The translations under genes and the position numbers were made by a program. DNA of 64,000 nt. Origin: Clostridia bacterium (GTDB taxonomy: Bacteria > Bacillota > Clostridia > TANB77 > CAG-508). The notes under the pieces are model-generated. The model did not search any database. It was not told the origin of the DNA and worked only from the letters and a program-made list of their open reading frames with translations. Every line of letters begins with the position of its first letter. Position 1 is the first letter of the stretch. Below are positions 1 to 8,611 of this stretch, piece after piece. The stretch lies in the NCBI GenBank assembly GCA_022792135.1, contig JAAWAM010000009.1:1-64000 (forward strand), written 5' to 3'.

Positions 1-618
1 AGATACTGTTCCAAATATTATATTAGTACCACTATTTAGTAAAACTGCTATTAGTATTGATGTTAAAAATAAAAATGGTTCTACATAAGATTCACACATT
101 ATTATTAATATTATTAATGCACATCCTACTGCAAGAGCAACGATCCAAGTTTGTAAAACAGGATTATTTCTTGCTGAAATATTTCCATTTGTGTAAATTT
201 TATAATTTTTATATTTCGTTTTTACTTCATTATAAATATCAGTAGCTATTTTAGAATCTTCTGTATCATCTACATTAATTACATATAAAGTATAGTTGTC
301 TTTGTTGAATTCCTCTGTATTTTTATAATCTACACTGCTTACTCCATTTATCTGTGTAAGTTCGTTATATATTTTTTCTTTTTTATCGCCTTGCAAATCT
401 TCAAACATTACCTCAAGAGAACTTGATTTTATTTCTTTAAATTCTTTCTCCATAATATCCATTCCAATTCTTGTTTCTGATGTATTAGGTAAATATTCTG
501 CAATGTCATAATTGATATTAACTTTTTTAGACATAAATGCTGATACAATAGATAATATAATAAACAGAATAAGTATGAAGTGTCTTTTGTTAATAATAAA
601 ATCTGTAATTTTTTTCAA
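1..618 (-). CDS. RND/MMPL-family exporter, N-terminal fragment (runs off window)
   Basis: This is an open minus-strand frame that continues past base 1; 206 residues are visible. It begins at a TTG (618-616) with an AAGGA-type site about ten bases upstream. The ATG a few bases earlier is in another frame and stops quickly. The product has one N-terminal membrane helix (about residues 10-28), then a roughly 130-residue extracytoplasmic domain with an early NYDIAEYLP segment, then a second cluster of helices beginning near residue 160 (WIVALAVGCALIILIIM). This is the layout of MMPL/RND exporters, which move lipids or drugs using the proton gradient. The divergent TetR gene suggests a regulator-pump pair. 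The substrate cannot be inferred. Confidence 0.75.
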   Translation of the reverse strand, partial: MKKITDFIINKRHFILILFIILSIVSAFMSKKVNINYDIAEYLPNTSETRIGMDIMEKEFKEIKSSSLEVMFEDLQGDKKEKIYNELTQINGVSSVDYKNTEEFNKDNYTLYVINVDDTEDSKIATDIYNEVKTKYKNYKIYTNGNISARNNPVLQTWIVALAVGCALIILIIMCESYVEPFLFLTSILIAVLLNSGTNIIFGTVS

Positions 619-770
619 ACTCAGTCATTCCTTTCTTTAGAAGATGTCTTTTAATATAAATATTTTTTCCAATTTATTCTAGTATAAATTTCTTAAAAGT
701 GTATGAATTTAAACACTTTTCATTAAATTGTATTTATTTTACAACTCAAGTTTTTTAATTTTTCATTTTA

Positions 771-804
771 TGCTATAATTTTTATAAATTTATTTATGAA
801 GGGA
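771..804 (+). promoter_or_regulatory. Extended -10 promoter and RBS of the TetR gene
   Basis: TGCTATAAT at 771-779 is a perfect extended -10 element with no good -35. An AAGGGA ribosome site at 799-804 precedes the ATG at 813. The 194-base divergent spacer 619-812 is very AT-rich. TetR regulators usually bind such spacers, but I could not pick out a convincing palindrome. Confidence 0.5.
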
Positions 805-812
805 TTTTAGCA

Positions 813-1367
813 ATGAAAGTACAAGGTGCAAATTCTTCTTCTAGGAAAACAAGAAGATATATAAAAACTGCATTTGCAGAACTTATTAATGAAAAAAAGG
901 AATTAAATAAAATAACTGTAACTGAACTTGTAAAAAAAGCGGATATAACAAGAAGTACATTTTATACTCACTATGACAGCATATATGAAGTAGCTAACGA
1001 TTATCAATTAGAAACTATTGATTTGTTAATTAATGATGATAAAATTTTAAATTCAAAGGATGATATTCTTAATTATTTTGATGAAATTATAAATTGCTTA
1101 AAACAAAATGAACATATTTATAAATTACTTCTTTCTTCCACTGATTCACTCAATTTTCTAATTGTATTAAGGAAAATGGCAAATCAAAAGTTATATTACA
1201 CACTAAAGAATAATTATAAAAATTATGATACCCTAGAATTAGATGTTTCTTTTTTTATTGCTGGAATGGTGGAAGAAATAATTATTTACTTTAAATCTCA
1301 AAGTGATTATACTTTAGATGAATTACTTGTTAATATAAAAAAATGGTTTGAGAAAATTTTTGATTGA
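813..1367 (+). CDS. TetR/AcrR-family transcriptional regulator
   Basis: A 184-residue protein of usual TetR size. The N-terminal helix-turn-helix covers about residues 12-58 and includes ITVTELVKKADITRSTFYTH, the typical TetR recognition helix followed by FYTHYDS. The C-terminal half is an all-helical ligand and dimer domain resembling the TetR_C_7 group. It is transcribed away from the RND/MMPL pump, so it is likely a local repressor released by a substrate of the pump (inferred from the arrangement). Its last codons form the left arm of a terminator. Confidence 0.85.
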   Translation: MKVQGANSSSRKTRRYIKTAFAELINEKKELNKITVTELVKKADITRSTFYTHYDSIYEVANDYQLETIDLLINDDKILNSKDDILNYFDEIINCLKQNEHIYKLLLSSTDSLNFLIVLRKMANQKLYYTLKNNYKNYDTLELDVSFFIAGMVEEIIIYFKSQSDYTLDELLVNIKKWFEKIFD

Positions 1368-1384
1368 TTTTCTCAAACCTTTTT
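1345..1384 (+). terminator. Rho-independent terminator of the TetR gene
   Basis: A perfect 13-bp stem (1345-1357 with 1367-1379, GGTTTGAGAAAAT) with a 9-base loop is followed by five T at 1380-1384. The left arm lies inside the last codons of the regulator. Confidence 0.85.
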
Positions 1385-1402
1385 GAATTTTATATGATAT
1401 TA

Positions 1403-2012
1403 TTAATATATTATATCTTCTTTTGTTGTTTTTGCTATTCCTAGCATAATAAATTTTCCTTTTTGAGTATTGATATGAACTACAATTGGATGATTTATAT
1501 TTTTTACCTTTTCAAATGTTCTATTATTTTTTTGAATGTTATTTCCCTCATTTTGATAGATATAATCTAATCCAAATGCTTGAAATAAATTATTTTGTGC
1601 CATTCCATTCGTGTTTCTTAATTCTTATAAATTCTTATAAATTCCACCATGATTTTCTGCAATGGATTGCCCATTATCATTTACAACTACTATAAAATTT
1701 GAATTTAGTTCTGAGCCTACATAATCCAAACCTTCAAAAACCTCTCCACCACTTAAAGAACCATCTCCAATAACTGTTATAATATTTTCGGTATCTCCTT
1801 TTAAATCTCTTGCCTTTGCAAGTCCTGATGCTAAACTAATTGAAGTTGATGTATGACCTATATTGAAAAAATCATGTTCACTTTCTTCTGGATTGGTATA
1901 GCCTGATACTTCTCTAAAATGTTCTTCATAAAGGTAACTATCTTTTCTTCCTGTTAAAATTTTATGTGGATAGGTTTGATATTTCTTGATAAACTTTAAT
2001 AAAATTTCTGTT
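1403..2012 (-). pseudogene. Remnant of a DXS/transketolase-like thiamine-diphosphate enzyme
   Basis: Reading the minus strand from about 2012 gives a continuous match to the N-terminal thiamine-diphosphate domain of 1-deoxyxylulose-5-phosphate-synthase-like proteins. HQTYPHK is represented by YQTYPHKILTGRKD, followed by NIGHTSTSISLASGLAKARD, the cofactor motif GDGSLSGGE, and NDNGQSIAENHGGIYKNL. An in-frame TAA at 1625-1627 then interrupts it, probably from CAA or AAA. The same frame resumes with ELRNTNG and continues through HINTQKGK before ending at 1403. The first part of the domain and everything after KGK are missing, so it is truncated at both ends as well as carrying a stop. This break has nothing to do with CGG. 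It abuts the stop of the upstream pyrophosphatase gene, as if joined by a deletion. Confidence 0.8.
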
Positions 2013-2613
2013 ACTTACTGCAATTATTTACTATAAAATTAATGACCTCATCATCTTTATCATTTTGTGGATTTTTCTTCCTATCTTCTTGTGTTAAATT
2101 AACAAAATATTTATTACATTCTGGCATAATTGACATAGAGTCTAATGGATAACCTGGATTTCTTTTCTTACAAGGCTTATCTATAAAATAGAAATGATTT
2201 TTACTCCAAGTATATTCTTTTGCTTCTTTTCCATCATATATTACCATTCCATATACCCATTTAGCGGTTAGCTTTCCACCATATTCCTTAACCAAGTTAC
2301 AATAATATTGAATCATTTCCTCATCATTTAGTTCTTTTCCATTTACTCTTCTTACATGAGTTCCTGGTTGTTTTTCCTCTGGTAACTCTTCTATATATAA
2401 ATTATTATCCATACCTATCGTTGTAATTTTTGTTTTATCATAATATGCTTTTGCTTTGATATAAGCATTTTCTATCGCATTTTTCCCTGTTTCTTCTGGT
2501 TTCAAATTGATTCCCAAATCTTTAATGGTTAATACTTCTATCTCTTTTTCTTTTAGTTTTTCTGTATACTTTTTTATTTTTGCGGGATTTGTTGTTGCCA
2601 ATACTACTTTCAC
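2011..2613 (-). CDS. Ham1/RdgB-like non-canonical purine NTP pyrophosphatase
   Basis: A 200-residue protein starting MKVVLATTNPAKIKKY, the (T/S)N-x-x-K nucleotide-binding motif of the Ham1/ITPase family. ETGKNAIENAYIKAKAYY follows near residue 41, and a degenerate form of the SDDSGL loop (GMDNNLYIEELPEEKQPG) near residue 68. Family members hydrolyse dITP, XTP and similar nucleotides to the monophosphate and keep them out of DNA. The missing serine/aspartate pair in the SDDSG loop makes substrate preference uncertain. Its stop overlaps the start of the DXS-like remnant by one or two bases. Confidence 0.75.
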   Translation of the reverse strand: MKVVLATTNPAKIKKYTEKLKEKEIEVLTIKDLGINLKPEETGKNAIENAYIKAKAYYDKTKITTIGMDNNLYIEELPEEKQPGTHVRRVNGKELNDEEMIQYYCNLVKEYGGKLTAKWVYGMVIYDGKEAKEYTWSKNHFYFIDKPCKKRNPGYPLDSMSIMPECNKYFVNLTQEDRKKNPQNDKDDEVINFIVNNCSK

Positions 2614-2640
2614 TGTTTGTCCTCCTTAAAAGTATAAATT

Positions 2641-2964
2641 TTATTTTTTTGTTTTCCTGTTTGATTTTGGTAAGGGTGTTATTTTCTCTAGTTCCAGAAT
2701 AACAGATTTACAAAATTCGCTGTTATCAATGTCTAATACATAATGTTCTTTTGCTCCTTTATAGGGATAACCTAGTTGTGCATTTTGCATTCTATCTTTT
2801 ATACAATCTAGTTTCTTAACAAAAGGTACATTATCACATACTATAATAACTGGTTTGTCATTAACATAAACCATAAATTCACCAAACATCTTCTTATATC
2901 TTATTTCCCCGATACCTTTTATTTGTTCACATACATACTCTATATATTCATTAGTTGTAGCCAT
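2641..2964 (-). CDS. TfoX/Sxy N-terminal domain protein
   Basis: A 107-residue protein that is a single TfoX N-terminal domain: YIEYVCEQIKGIGEIRYKKMFGEFMVYVNDKPV, then a central strand region and a basic tail. In enterobacteria TfoX/Sxy regulates competence. The stand-alone N-domain proteins common in Firmicutes have no settled function. The ribosome site AAAGGGAG precedes the ATG at 2964. It is separated by 27 bases from the downstream pyrophosphatase gene and is probably cotranscribed with it. Confidence 0.75.
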   Translation of the reverse strand: MATTNEYIEYVCEQIKGIGEIRYKKMFGEFMVYVNDKPVIIVCDNVPFVKKLDCIKDRMQNAQLGYPYKGAKEHYVLDIDNSEFCKSVILELEKITPLPKSNRKTKK

Positions 2965-3062
2965 TTTTTACTCCCTTTCTCGTCTTATTTTCTATATTAT
3001 CTCACTTTCTTTTTATATATTATCATAAACCTCCTGAATTATCAATAATTTTTAAATACTCT

Positions 3063-3128
3063 TCAGGACAAAATCACAAAATTACTTAAATATGTGTCAC
3101 AGAAAATTTTTTCATGATTTTGTCCTGA
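3063..3128. repeat. 14-bp perfect inverted repeat between operons
   Basis: TCAGGACAAAATCA at 3063-3076 and its exact reverse complement at 3115-3128 flank a 38-base AT-rich loop. It lies between the end of the surface-protein operon and the TfoX-like gene. It could be a weak terminator or a small palindromic repeat. There is no clean T-run. Confidence 0.5.
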
Positions 3129-3142
3129 TTAAATTTACTTAT

Positions 3143-4427
3143 TTATTTATTTTTTCTTTTACCATATTGTTTTGCCACTATAAAAATAACTCCAATTGCT
3201 ATAACCGCAATTCCAATCTTTCCTAACCAACTTTTAGCGGTATTTTCATCTTCTTTATGAATTGTTTTTTCATTATCATTTGACAGCACCGCTGTTTTTT
3301 CTATCGTATTGATTTCTTCCCATTTTTCTTTATTTTCTTTTTGTTCCTTTTCATATTGTTGTTGTTCTTCTATCGTTCTTCTATGCACCACCACTTCATA
3401 TTGTTTTTTGGTAAATCCATTGGCAGCTATTACCTCCACATAAACAGAATTATCTCCTTCTTGCAAGTCGTCTTTCCCTTTTACCTCAACCCTTGCTTGC
3501 TCATTTTCAGGAATTGCCAATAGATTGAAACGAGTCATTTCATTTGGCACTTCTACTTTATAATGGGTCACATTTGTATCAAAAGGTGGATTTAATAATG
3601 CATTTTCAATGGCTAAAATTTCTAAATTTGTATTTGCTAACATTAAATTGGCTGTCTTTGTCACTTCAATCGTATAGGTATTGCTGCCGCGTCTTATCTT
3701 CTGATAAGACTTGAACTTTAATGATATTAAATCCCTCTTTTAAATTTTCATTTCCGGTTATTTGAACAGTTGCATTTGGATTTTCAGCAATTGCTAATAC
3801 TTCTATTTTTTCTATGGTAGTAGGAACGGTTAGATAATATTGGTAAATACCACTTTCAAAATTAGGAACCATTCCTTCTTTGTCTAATCTTAAAACTTGT
3901 AAATTAGCATTACTTGCTACCTTATTTTGCCCTTGTTCTTCTTTTGCCTCTTTTTCTAATTTAGTTTCTTCTTTTCCAATTTGTACTTGTGTTCCTTTAA
4001 AATTAGTTTGAATCAATTGCCCTTTTTCACTATAAAATTCTCCTTCTATCTGAAAATTAGCCAATCCTTCTTCTTTCGCTTTAAATTTAAATGTTTCTAA
4101 ATTTCCCGTCTTAGCTCCGCTTCCTCCGTTTTCATCATACCAAACATAAAGGATACGATTGCCAATAACATTGGTATTTTGAGGTGAAGATATCAAATCT
4201 AATTTCGTTTCATCAAAATATAAAGAAAACTGAAAAGCTGCTACTTTAGCATTTGACATGGAAATGGTAAGGTCTACTTCTTCTCCTTTTTCTATGATAC
4301 TTTGGTTACTACTTAAATCTACGGTTCCTATTGTAGCTGTATTACTTGAGTTCGAAAAGAAGAAAAGAACCAAAATAACACTGACAAAACTCACTAAATA
4401 TTTTATTATTTTTTGTTTCCTTTTCAC
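3143..4427 (-). CDS. Membrane-anchored cohesin plus cadherin-like surface protein (one CGGC +1 recoding site)
   Basis: Read through the CGGC at 3689-3686, this is one 427-residue protein. It has an N-terminal signal or anchor helix (about 10-28), a cohesin-type domain (about 33-150, with VDLTISMSNAKVAAFQFSLY and YVWYDENGGSG), a linker, two cadherin-like beta-sandwich repeats (about 172-250 and 255-340), a charged linker, and a C-terminal membrane helix with a basic tail ending GKRKNK. Without recoding the frame ends at 3666 in the last strand of the first cadherin-like repeat, and the rest would lack a start. After the +1 shift the repeat ends normally as TYTIEVTKTANL. It is the last gene of the cohesin/sortase/dockerin operon, 14 bases after the glucosaminidase. 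It may dock that enzyme at the membrane (inferred). Confidence 0.75.
3686..3689 (-). other. In-frame CGG(C) +1 recoding site in the cohesin protein
   Basis: The minus strand reads AAG ACG CGGC AGC AAT ACC TAT. Codon 247 of the upstream frame is CGG, and dropping to the +1 frame restores TYTIEV. This is the only one of the ten sites with C as the fourth base (GGC glycine). A perfect 8-bp hairpin with a 4-base loop (3691-3710) lies immediately upstream. Confidence 0.7.
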
Positions 4428-4440
4428 AAAAGTCTCCTTT

Positions 4441-6699
4441 CTATTGTTCCATCATTTGTAATCCTAAAATATGCCTTTGTATTAATAATAAATCAACTGA
4501 AGTTGGTTTAGTTCCTGTCTTTCTTACATTACCAGCCTTTCGATAAATTCCTTCTAAAGATTCTATTTCAAGAATGTGTCTTTGTAAAACAAATAAGTCA
4601 ATACTATTAATCTTTCCATCCCCATTGGTATCCCCATATACTAAAATTTGATATTCTCTCAAAATATTTCCGTTTTCCTTAACTTGTATTTTGTTCCCTG
4701 TTCCAATTGTAGCATCTTCTGGTAATATCTCATCTTTCTGATTAACAATTTGAATTTCTAAATCCGTAGTAATCAAATTTTTTATCTCTGCTACTGTGTT
4801 TTTGTTATAATCTATTCCACTAATTTCCAAACTATTCACTGTCAAAGAAGTATCAAAATGAATTTCAGAATCTTCCATTTTTCTAACAACAATAACTTTA
4901 CATTCTTTTCTTATTTGTTTATTTTCCTCTGCCATAGCAACTATCGTTGTTTCTCCTTCTTGTTTTGCTAGGATTATGCCACTTTCATCAATGGTTGCAA
5001 TTTGTGGATTGGCACTTTCATATAATATGGTTTGATGATTGGCATCTTCTGGTTCTATCATTCCATGAATAGCAAAGGTATCTCCTATTTGCACATAGAT
5101 TTGAGTTTGGTCTAGTACAATTCCTGTTACTTTACTATAAACTTGTATTTCGATTTGACTTTGCACTGTATTTTCTTCTGCTTTTACCGTAATTGTGGTT
5201 TTTCCAGAACGAATTGCTTGTATATTTCCTTTATCATCAATGGTTGCTACTCCAGGATTACTAGAAGTATAGATGACTTTATGATCTTTTGCCTCTTGAG
5301 GCGTAATGATTACTTGTAATTGTTTTCTATCTCCTTTTTGTAAGGTTGTATTTTCTAAACTTAACTCAATTTTTTCAATTTGCACCTTTGGTAATTCCGT
5401 TACATAAGTTTGATAAATATAACCTACTATTCCATTTTCTAATACTACTTTATCCCATCTTTCTCCTGTTTGTTTTCCCTTTCCAATCCTTGTCATTTTA
5501 TCATTTGTAGTAACCGTTGTAATTAACTCATAAGAGGTACTTGGTCCTGTTCGAATATTGACATTAGAAGCATTACAATACACTTTCGTGTTATCTGAGA
5601 TGAAATCATCTGGATTAAGATTCGGACTTTGTGTTGGAATTTCTGGCATATTTTGATAAATTGGAATGAGAAAGGACATAGGAGTCTCTAATAAACCACT
5701 TTTCTGATAACCATTATAAATTGATTTTGCTTCACTTGAAGGAGCTAATACATTTGTCATATATTGATGGACAAATAAGTTATTTCCTCTATCATCATTG
5801 ACATCAAATTTTTGTAAATAAATCGTATTTTGTCCTACATTGATATAACTAGAACCAATAAAAATACCACCACCTGTTATGGCTCTTTCTTTGGTATTCC
5901 AAGGAATTAAATATTTTGCTTTTGTGGTATCACTGGCTCCTTTTCCATCTTTGGCATATTGTAATCCATTTTTGATAGCTCCCATTGGTTCTGGTGAACT
6001 AGTAGCTCCAATATTATAAAAATTGTAGAGTCCCTTAAATCCCTCTACCGTTCCGCTAATGGAACTATGAGATAAAAAAGGACCTACTTCTTGTTTGATA
6101 CGAGAAGCTAAGTGATAAGGACTTACCAAAGAGGTTTGTCCTCCTTTCAAAATTAAGTCTGAATATTTTTCATTCATAGAAATGGTATTTCCATAACTAT
6201 CTAAATACGATACTTTTGTATTGTAAAACTCAGTTCCATATAAAATTTTTTCAATTCCATTTAAATCATTGGTATGAGCATCATAAGATAACCTCTCAAA
6301 CTGGAATAAACGTCCTTCGTTTAAAAAGTTTCTAGGATCCATACAATATTCTACTGCTTGTTTGGAACTATCTACCCAACCTGCATCTACTTCTACATTA
6401 TATTGACCTGGTGTTGTATTTTTCCAACGGTCTGAATAGTTTTTTGGTACTAAATTTTTTCCAAATATATTTTCTTGTGATATGACATAATTCCAATCCA
6501 AATTGGTATATAATGCTGTAAATTTCCAGTTTGGATGTTTTTTAGCCAATTCCTTCAAATAGGGTTGATAACTAGTAGGAAAACTTTCAATTCCATCTAA
6601 TTTCGTAGAAGCTGTTACCTGAAAATAAATAAATAGCCCTGCTAATATTAACAAAAATAAGATTCCAATAAAAATATATTTTTTCTTTTGGTTTAACAT
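4441..6699 (-). CDS. Dockerin-bearing glucosaminidase (autolysin) with SH3 and BIG2 domains
   Basis: A 752-residue exported protein. Domains in order: N-terminal membrane helix (about 8-28); a LytD-like beta-N-acetylglucosaminidase domain (about 40-345, with SPYHLASRIKQEVGP and YNFYNIGATSSPEPMGAIKN); an SH3b domain (about 375-440, NVNIRTGPSTSYELI); two BIG2 immunoglobulin-like repeats (about 448-525 and 528-605); a linker; and a C-terminal dockerin. The first dockerin repeat is canonical (GDTNGDGKINSIDLFVLQRH). The second is degenerate and lacks the calcium loop (KPTSVDLLLIQRHILG). It is expected to cut peptidoglycan glycan strands while held on the surface by a cohesin. It is 21 bases downstream of the sortase and between two cohesin genes. 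Confidence 0.85.
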   Translation of the reverse strand: MLNQKKKYIFIGILFLLILAGLFIYFQVTASTKLDGIESFPTSYQPYLKELAKKHPNWKFTALYTNLDWNYVISQENIFGKNLVPKNYSDRWKNTTPGQYNVEVDAGWVDSSKQAVEYCMDPRNFLNEGRLFQFERLSYDAHTNDLNGIEKILYGTEFYNTKVSYLDSYGNTISMNEKYSDLILKGGQTSLVSPYHLASRIKQEVGPFLSHSSISGTVEGFKGLYNFYNIGATSSPEPMGAIKNGLQYAKDGKGASDTTKAKYLIPWNTKERAITGGGIFIGSSYINVGQNTIYLQKFDVNDDRGNNLFVHQYMTNVLAPSSEAKSIYNGYQKSGLLETPMSFLIPIYQNMPEIPTQSPNLNPDDFISDNTKVYCNASNVNIRTGPSTSYELITTVTTNDKMTRIGKGKQTGERWDKVVLENGIVGYIYQTYVTELPKVQIEKIELSLENTTLQKGDRKQLQVIITPQEAKDHKVIYTSSNPGVATIDDKGNIQAIRSGKTTITVKAEENTVQSQIEIQVYSKVTGIVLDQTQIYVQIGDTFAIHGMIEPEDANHQTILYESANPQIATIDESGIILAKQEGETTIVAMAEENKQIRKECKVIVVRKMEDSEIHFDTSLTVNSLEISGIDYNKNTVAEIKNLITTDLEIQIVNQKDEILPEDATIGTGNKIQVKENGNILREYQILVYGDTNGDGKINSIDLFVLQRHILEIESLEGIYRKAGNVRKTGTKPTSVDLLLIQRHILGLQMMEQ

Positions 6700-6720
6700 G
6701 TTTACTTTTTTCTCCTTACT

Positions 6721-7350
6721 CTATTCTATCTCTTTTGCTTTTACAATAATTCTTTTTTCAGAATCATTGGTACAAGTAATAAGGGTCACTTCTCTTGCTC
6801 CTTGTGTATCTTGTGATAAACAATTAACGTCTTCTGGTAGCACCTGATAGATATCATAAATTTCATATTCTATTTTTCCTACTTCTGGGTCTGTGATAAA
6901 AAGTCTATCTCCTATTTTTAATTCCTTTACATGATAAAACATATTTCTATTTTTAAAATTATGACCTGCTATACAAAAATTTCCCTTCTGATTCGCATTG
7001 ACTCCCCAAAATTTAGTAACTGCTACATTTAAAGCAGATACAGAATATTTCTGCAAAACATAAGTTTCTAATTGGATTGTTGGTATGACTAGTTTAGCTC
7101 CTACTTCATATCCTTTGTATTGAGTAGGTATTTCCTCTTTTGGATATACTTTTTCCATTTTTACAATTTTTTGGGGTTCTTCTTCCTTTGTACCTATATT
7201 TTGTGTTGTATAATCTGGTAGCTTTTGTTCTCCTTTGCTTCCTTTTTCTTTATATTCTTCAATTCCTAGGTATGTCATAACTCCTAAAATGCAAATTACT
7301 AAAATGGTATTTCCTAAAATTCTTTGGTTTCTTTTCTTGTTTTTCTTCAT
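6721..7350 (-). CDS. Sortase
   Basis: A 209-residue sortase using the ATG at 7350, which has AAGGAG seven bases upstream; the longer frame to 7392 lacks a site. One N-terminal membrane helix is followed by the sortase barrel. The catalytic histidine is in CIAGHNFKNRN, the cysteine in VTLITCTND and the arginine in KRIIVKA. It should cleave between T and G of the LPKTG signal in the adjacent cohesin and attach that protein to cell wall precursor. The subclass is not clear; the TLITCT motif and short length fit small Gram-positive class-D-like sortases. Confidence 0.85.
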   Translation of the reverse strand: MKKNKKRNQRILGNTILVICILGVMTYLGIEEYKEKGSKGEQKLPDYTTQNIGTKEEEPQKIVKMEKVYPKEEIPTQYKGYEVGAKLVIPTIQLETYVLQKYSVSALNVAVTKFWGVNANQKGNFCIAGHNFKNRNMFYHVKELKIGDRLFITDPEVGKIEYEIYDIYQVLPEDVNCLSQDTQGAREVTLITCTNDSEKRIIVKAKEIE

Positions 7351-7402
7351 GGTTGTTCTCCTTATGTAAGTAAATGAGAACTCGTTTCTCATTTACAAAT
7401 CA

Positions 7403-8443
7403 TTATTTTCTTTTATTAAAATAAATATAAGAACTTAGTAAGGCAATTAAAACAACAACAATTGGTAGATATAGATTGCTACCTGTTTTTGGTAGTTTAG
7501 CAGGTAATGTCTCTTGTGCTTTTTCACTTTCTTCTGCTGGTGGTGTAATGGTATCTTCTGGTGTGGTTGTTCCTGGTGTATTATCTGGAGTTGTTCCTCC
7601 TTCTTCTACTGCTGTAAAGGAAAACGCTTTTTCTGCAATTACAGTATCGGAATGATCTCTGTCAATCAATTTTAAAGTAATGGTATAATTTCCTAATTCA
7701 CTAAAAATTCCTCTTACCTTTAATACCTGTGAAACGTCTTTTCCTCCTATTTTATATCCTTGAGCATCTCCCCATCCACTTTGGATGATATCATGTTCTA
7801 ATCCAGCTTGGTCTGTTCCCAATAATTGTACTGTTGCTCCAGTTGGCGTAGTTGCCTCTGCAATTAGTCTTGCGTGTTCATAATAACGTCCCATTGGTGA
7901 GGCATAAGAAAGTGTCATATTATTTTCTTTTTCTTTGATAATAGCTCCTGTGTGTTCTAATTTTAAGGTGTAGTCAACATATTGTGGTTCTACTGTTACA
8001 TTTTTTACAATCGGTGTTGTAATATCATCATACGTAACAGAAGCATCTGCATTGGCTAATCCCTCTAGTGTGAATGAAAATTCTGTTGGGTTGGAAGTGG
8101 TAATGTCTGCTTTTGCTCTAAAAATTACACTCATATTAGTTCTTGGATTGGTTCCTCCTGTCGAATCATAAAAAACTACTTTTACTTTATCTCCTGTTTG
8201 ATTTACGGTTCCACCTTCTGCTGAAACATATTCAAATAAGTTATCATCATAATCAATATTTACGGTATACGCTCCTAAATCTGTTCCAAAGTTTACAGTC
8301 AATTTTACTTCTTCTCCTGGATGCACTAATGTTTTATTGATTTCTAAATCAATGGTATCTAAACTTGCAGCATAAGTACTTCCTACCAAAATAAGTACCG
8401 TAAACAAGATTAACATGCCAATTACGCTAATTATTTTTTTCAT
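7403..8443 (-). CDS. LPXTG cell-wall-anchored cohesin protein
   Basis: A 346-residue protein with a signal peptide (about 1-25) and a cohesin domain (about 28-150: LDTIDLEINKTLVHPGEEVKL, DLGAYTVNIDYDDNLFEY, VVFYDSTGG). A second beta-rich region (about 155-280) is followed by a Thr/Pro/Glu-rich wall-spanning linker and a sorting signal: LPKTG, a hydrophobic stretch, and the basic tail FNKRK. It is the first gene of the operon (RBS AAGGAGG). By family knowledge cohesins bind dockerins, so this is the likely wall receptor for the dockerin glucosaminidase two genes downstream. Confidence 0.85.
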   Translation of the reverse strand: MKKIISVIGMLILFTVLILVGSTYAASLDTIDLEINKTLVHPGEEVKLTVNFGTDLGAYTVNIDYDDNLFEYVSAEGGTVNQTGDKVKVVFYDSTGGTNPRTNMSVIFRAKADITTSNPTEFSFTLEGLANADASVTYDDITTPIVKNVTVEPQYVDYTLKLEHTGAIIKEKENNMTLSYASPMGRYYEHARLIAEATTPTGATVQLLGTDQAGLEHDIIQSGWGDAQGYKIGGKDVSQVLKVRGIFSELGNYTITLKLIDRDHSDTVIAEKAFSFTAVEEGGTTPDNTPGTTTPEDTITPPAEESEKAQETLPAKLPKTGSNLYLPIVVVLIALLSSYIYFNKRK

Positions 8444-8551
8444 TTTAAAAAAATCCTCCTTTTTTGTTTTATATTTGTATTATGTGAAATTTTCTCTTGG
8501 ATTATTTAATAATTTTTTCTTATTTTTTTCAAAGGCTTGATTTTTAAAGAC

Positions 8552-8590
8552 AAAAAAAATAATAGAAAAATTTTCTATTATCTTTTTTTT
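8552..8590 (-). terminator. Bidirectional hairpin terminator after the PAP2 gene
   Basis: An 11-bp perfect stem (8559-8569 with 8571-8581, ATAATAGAAAA) is flanked by a T-run on both strands (A-run 8552-8558 and T-run 8583-8590). On the minus strand it ends the PAP2 transcript before the surface operon. Confidence 0.75.
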
Positions 8591-8611
8591 AATTTTAATT
8601 ACAAAACTTTC

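Noticed and set aside
3143..8443. Cellulosome gene cluster
   Set aside because: No plant-polymer enzyme, carbohydrate-binding module or multi-cohesin scaffold is present; the only enzyme is a peptidoglycan hydrolase.
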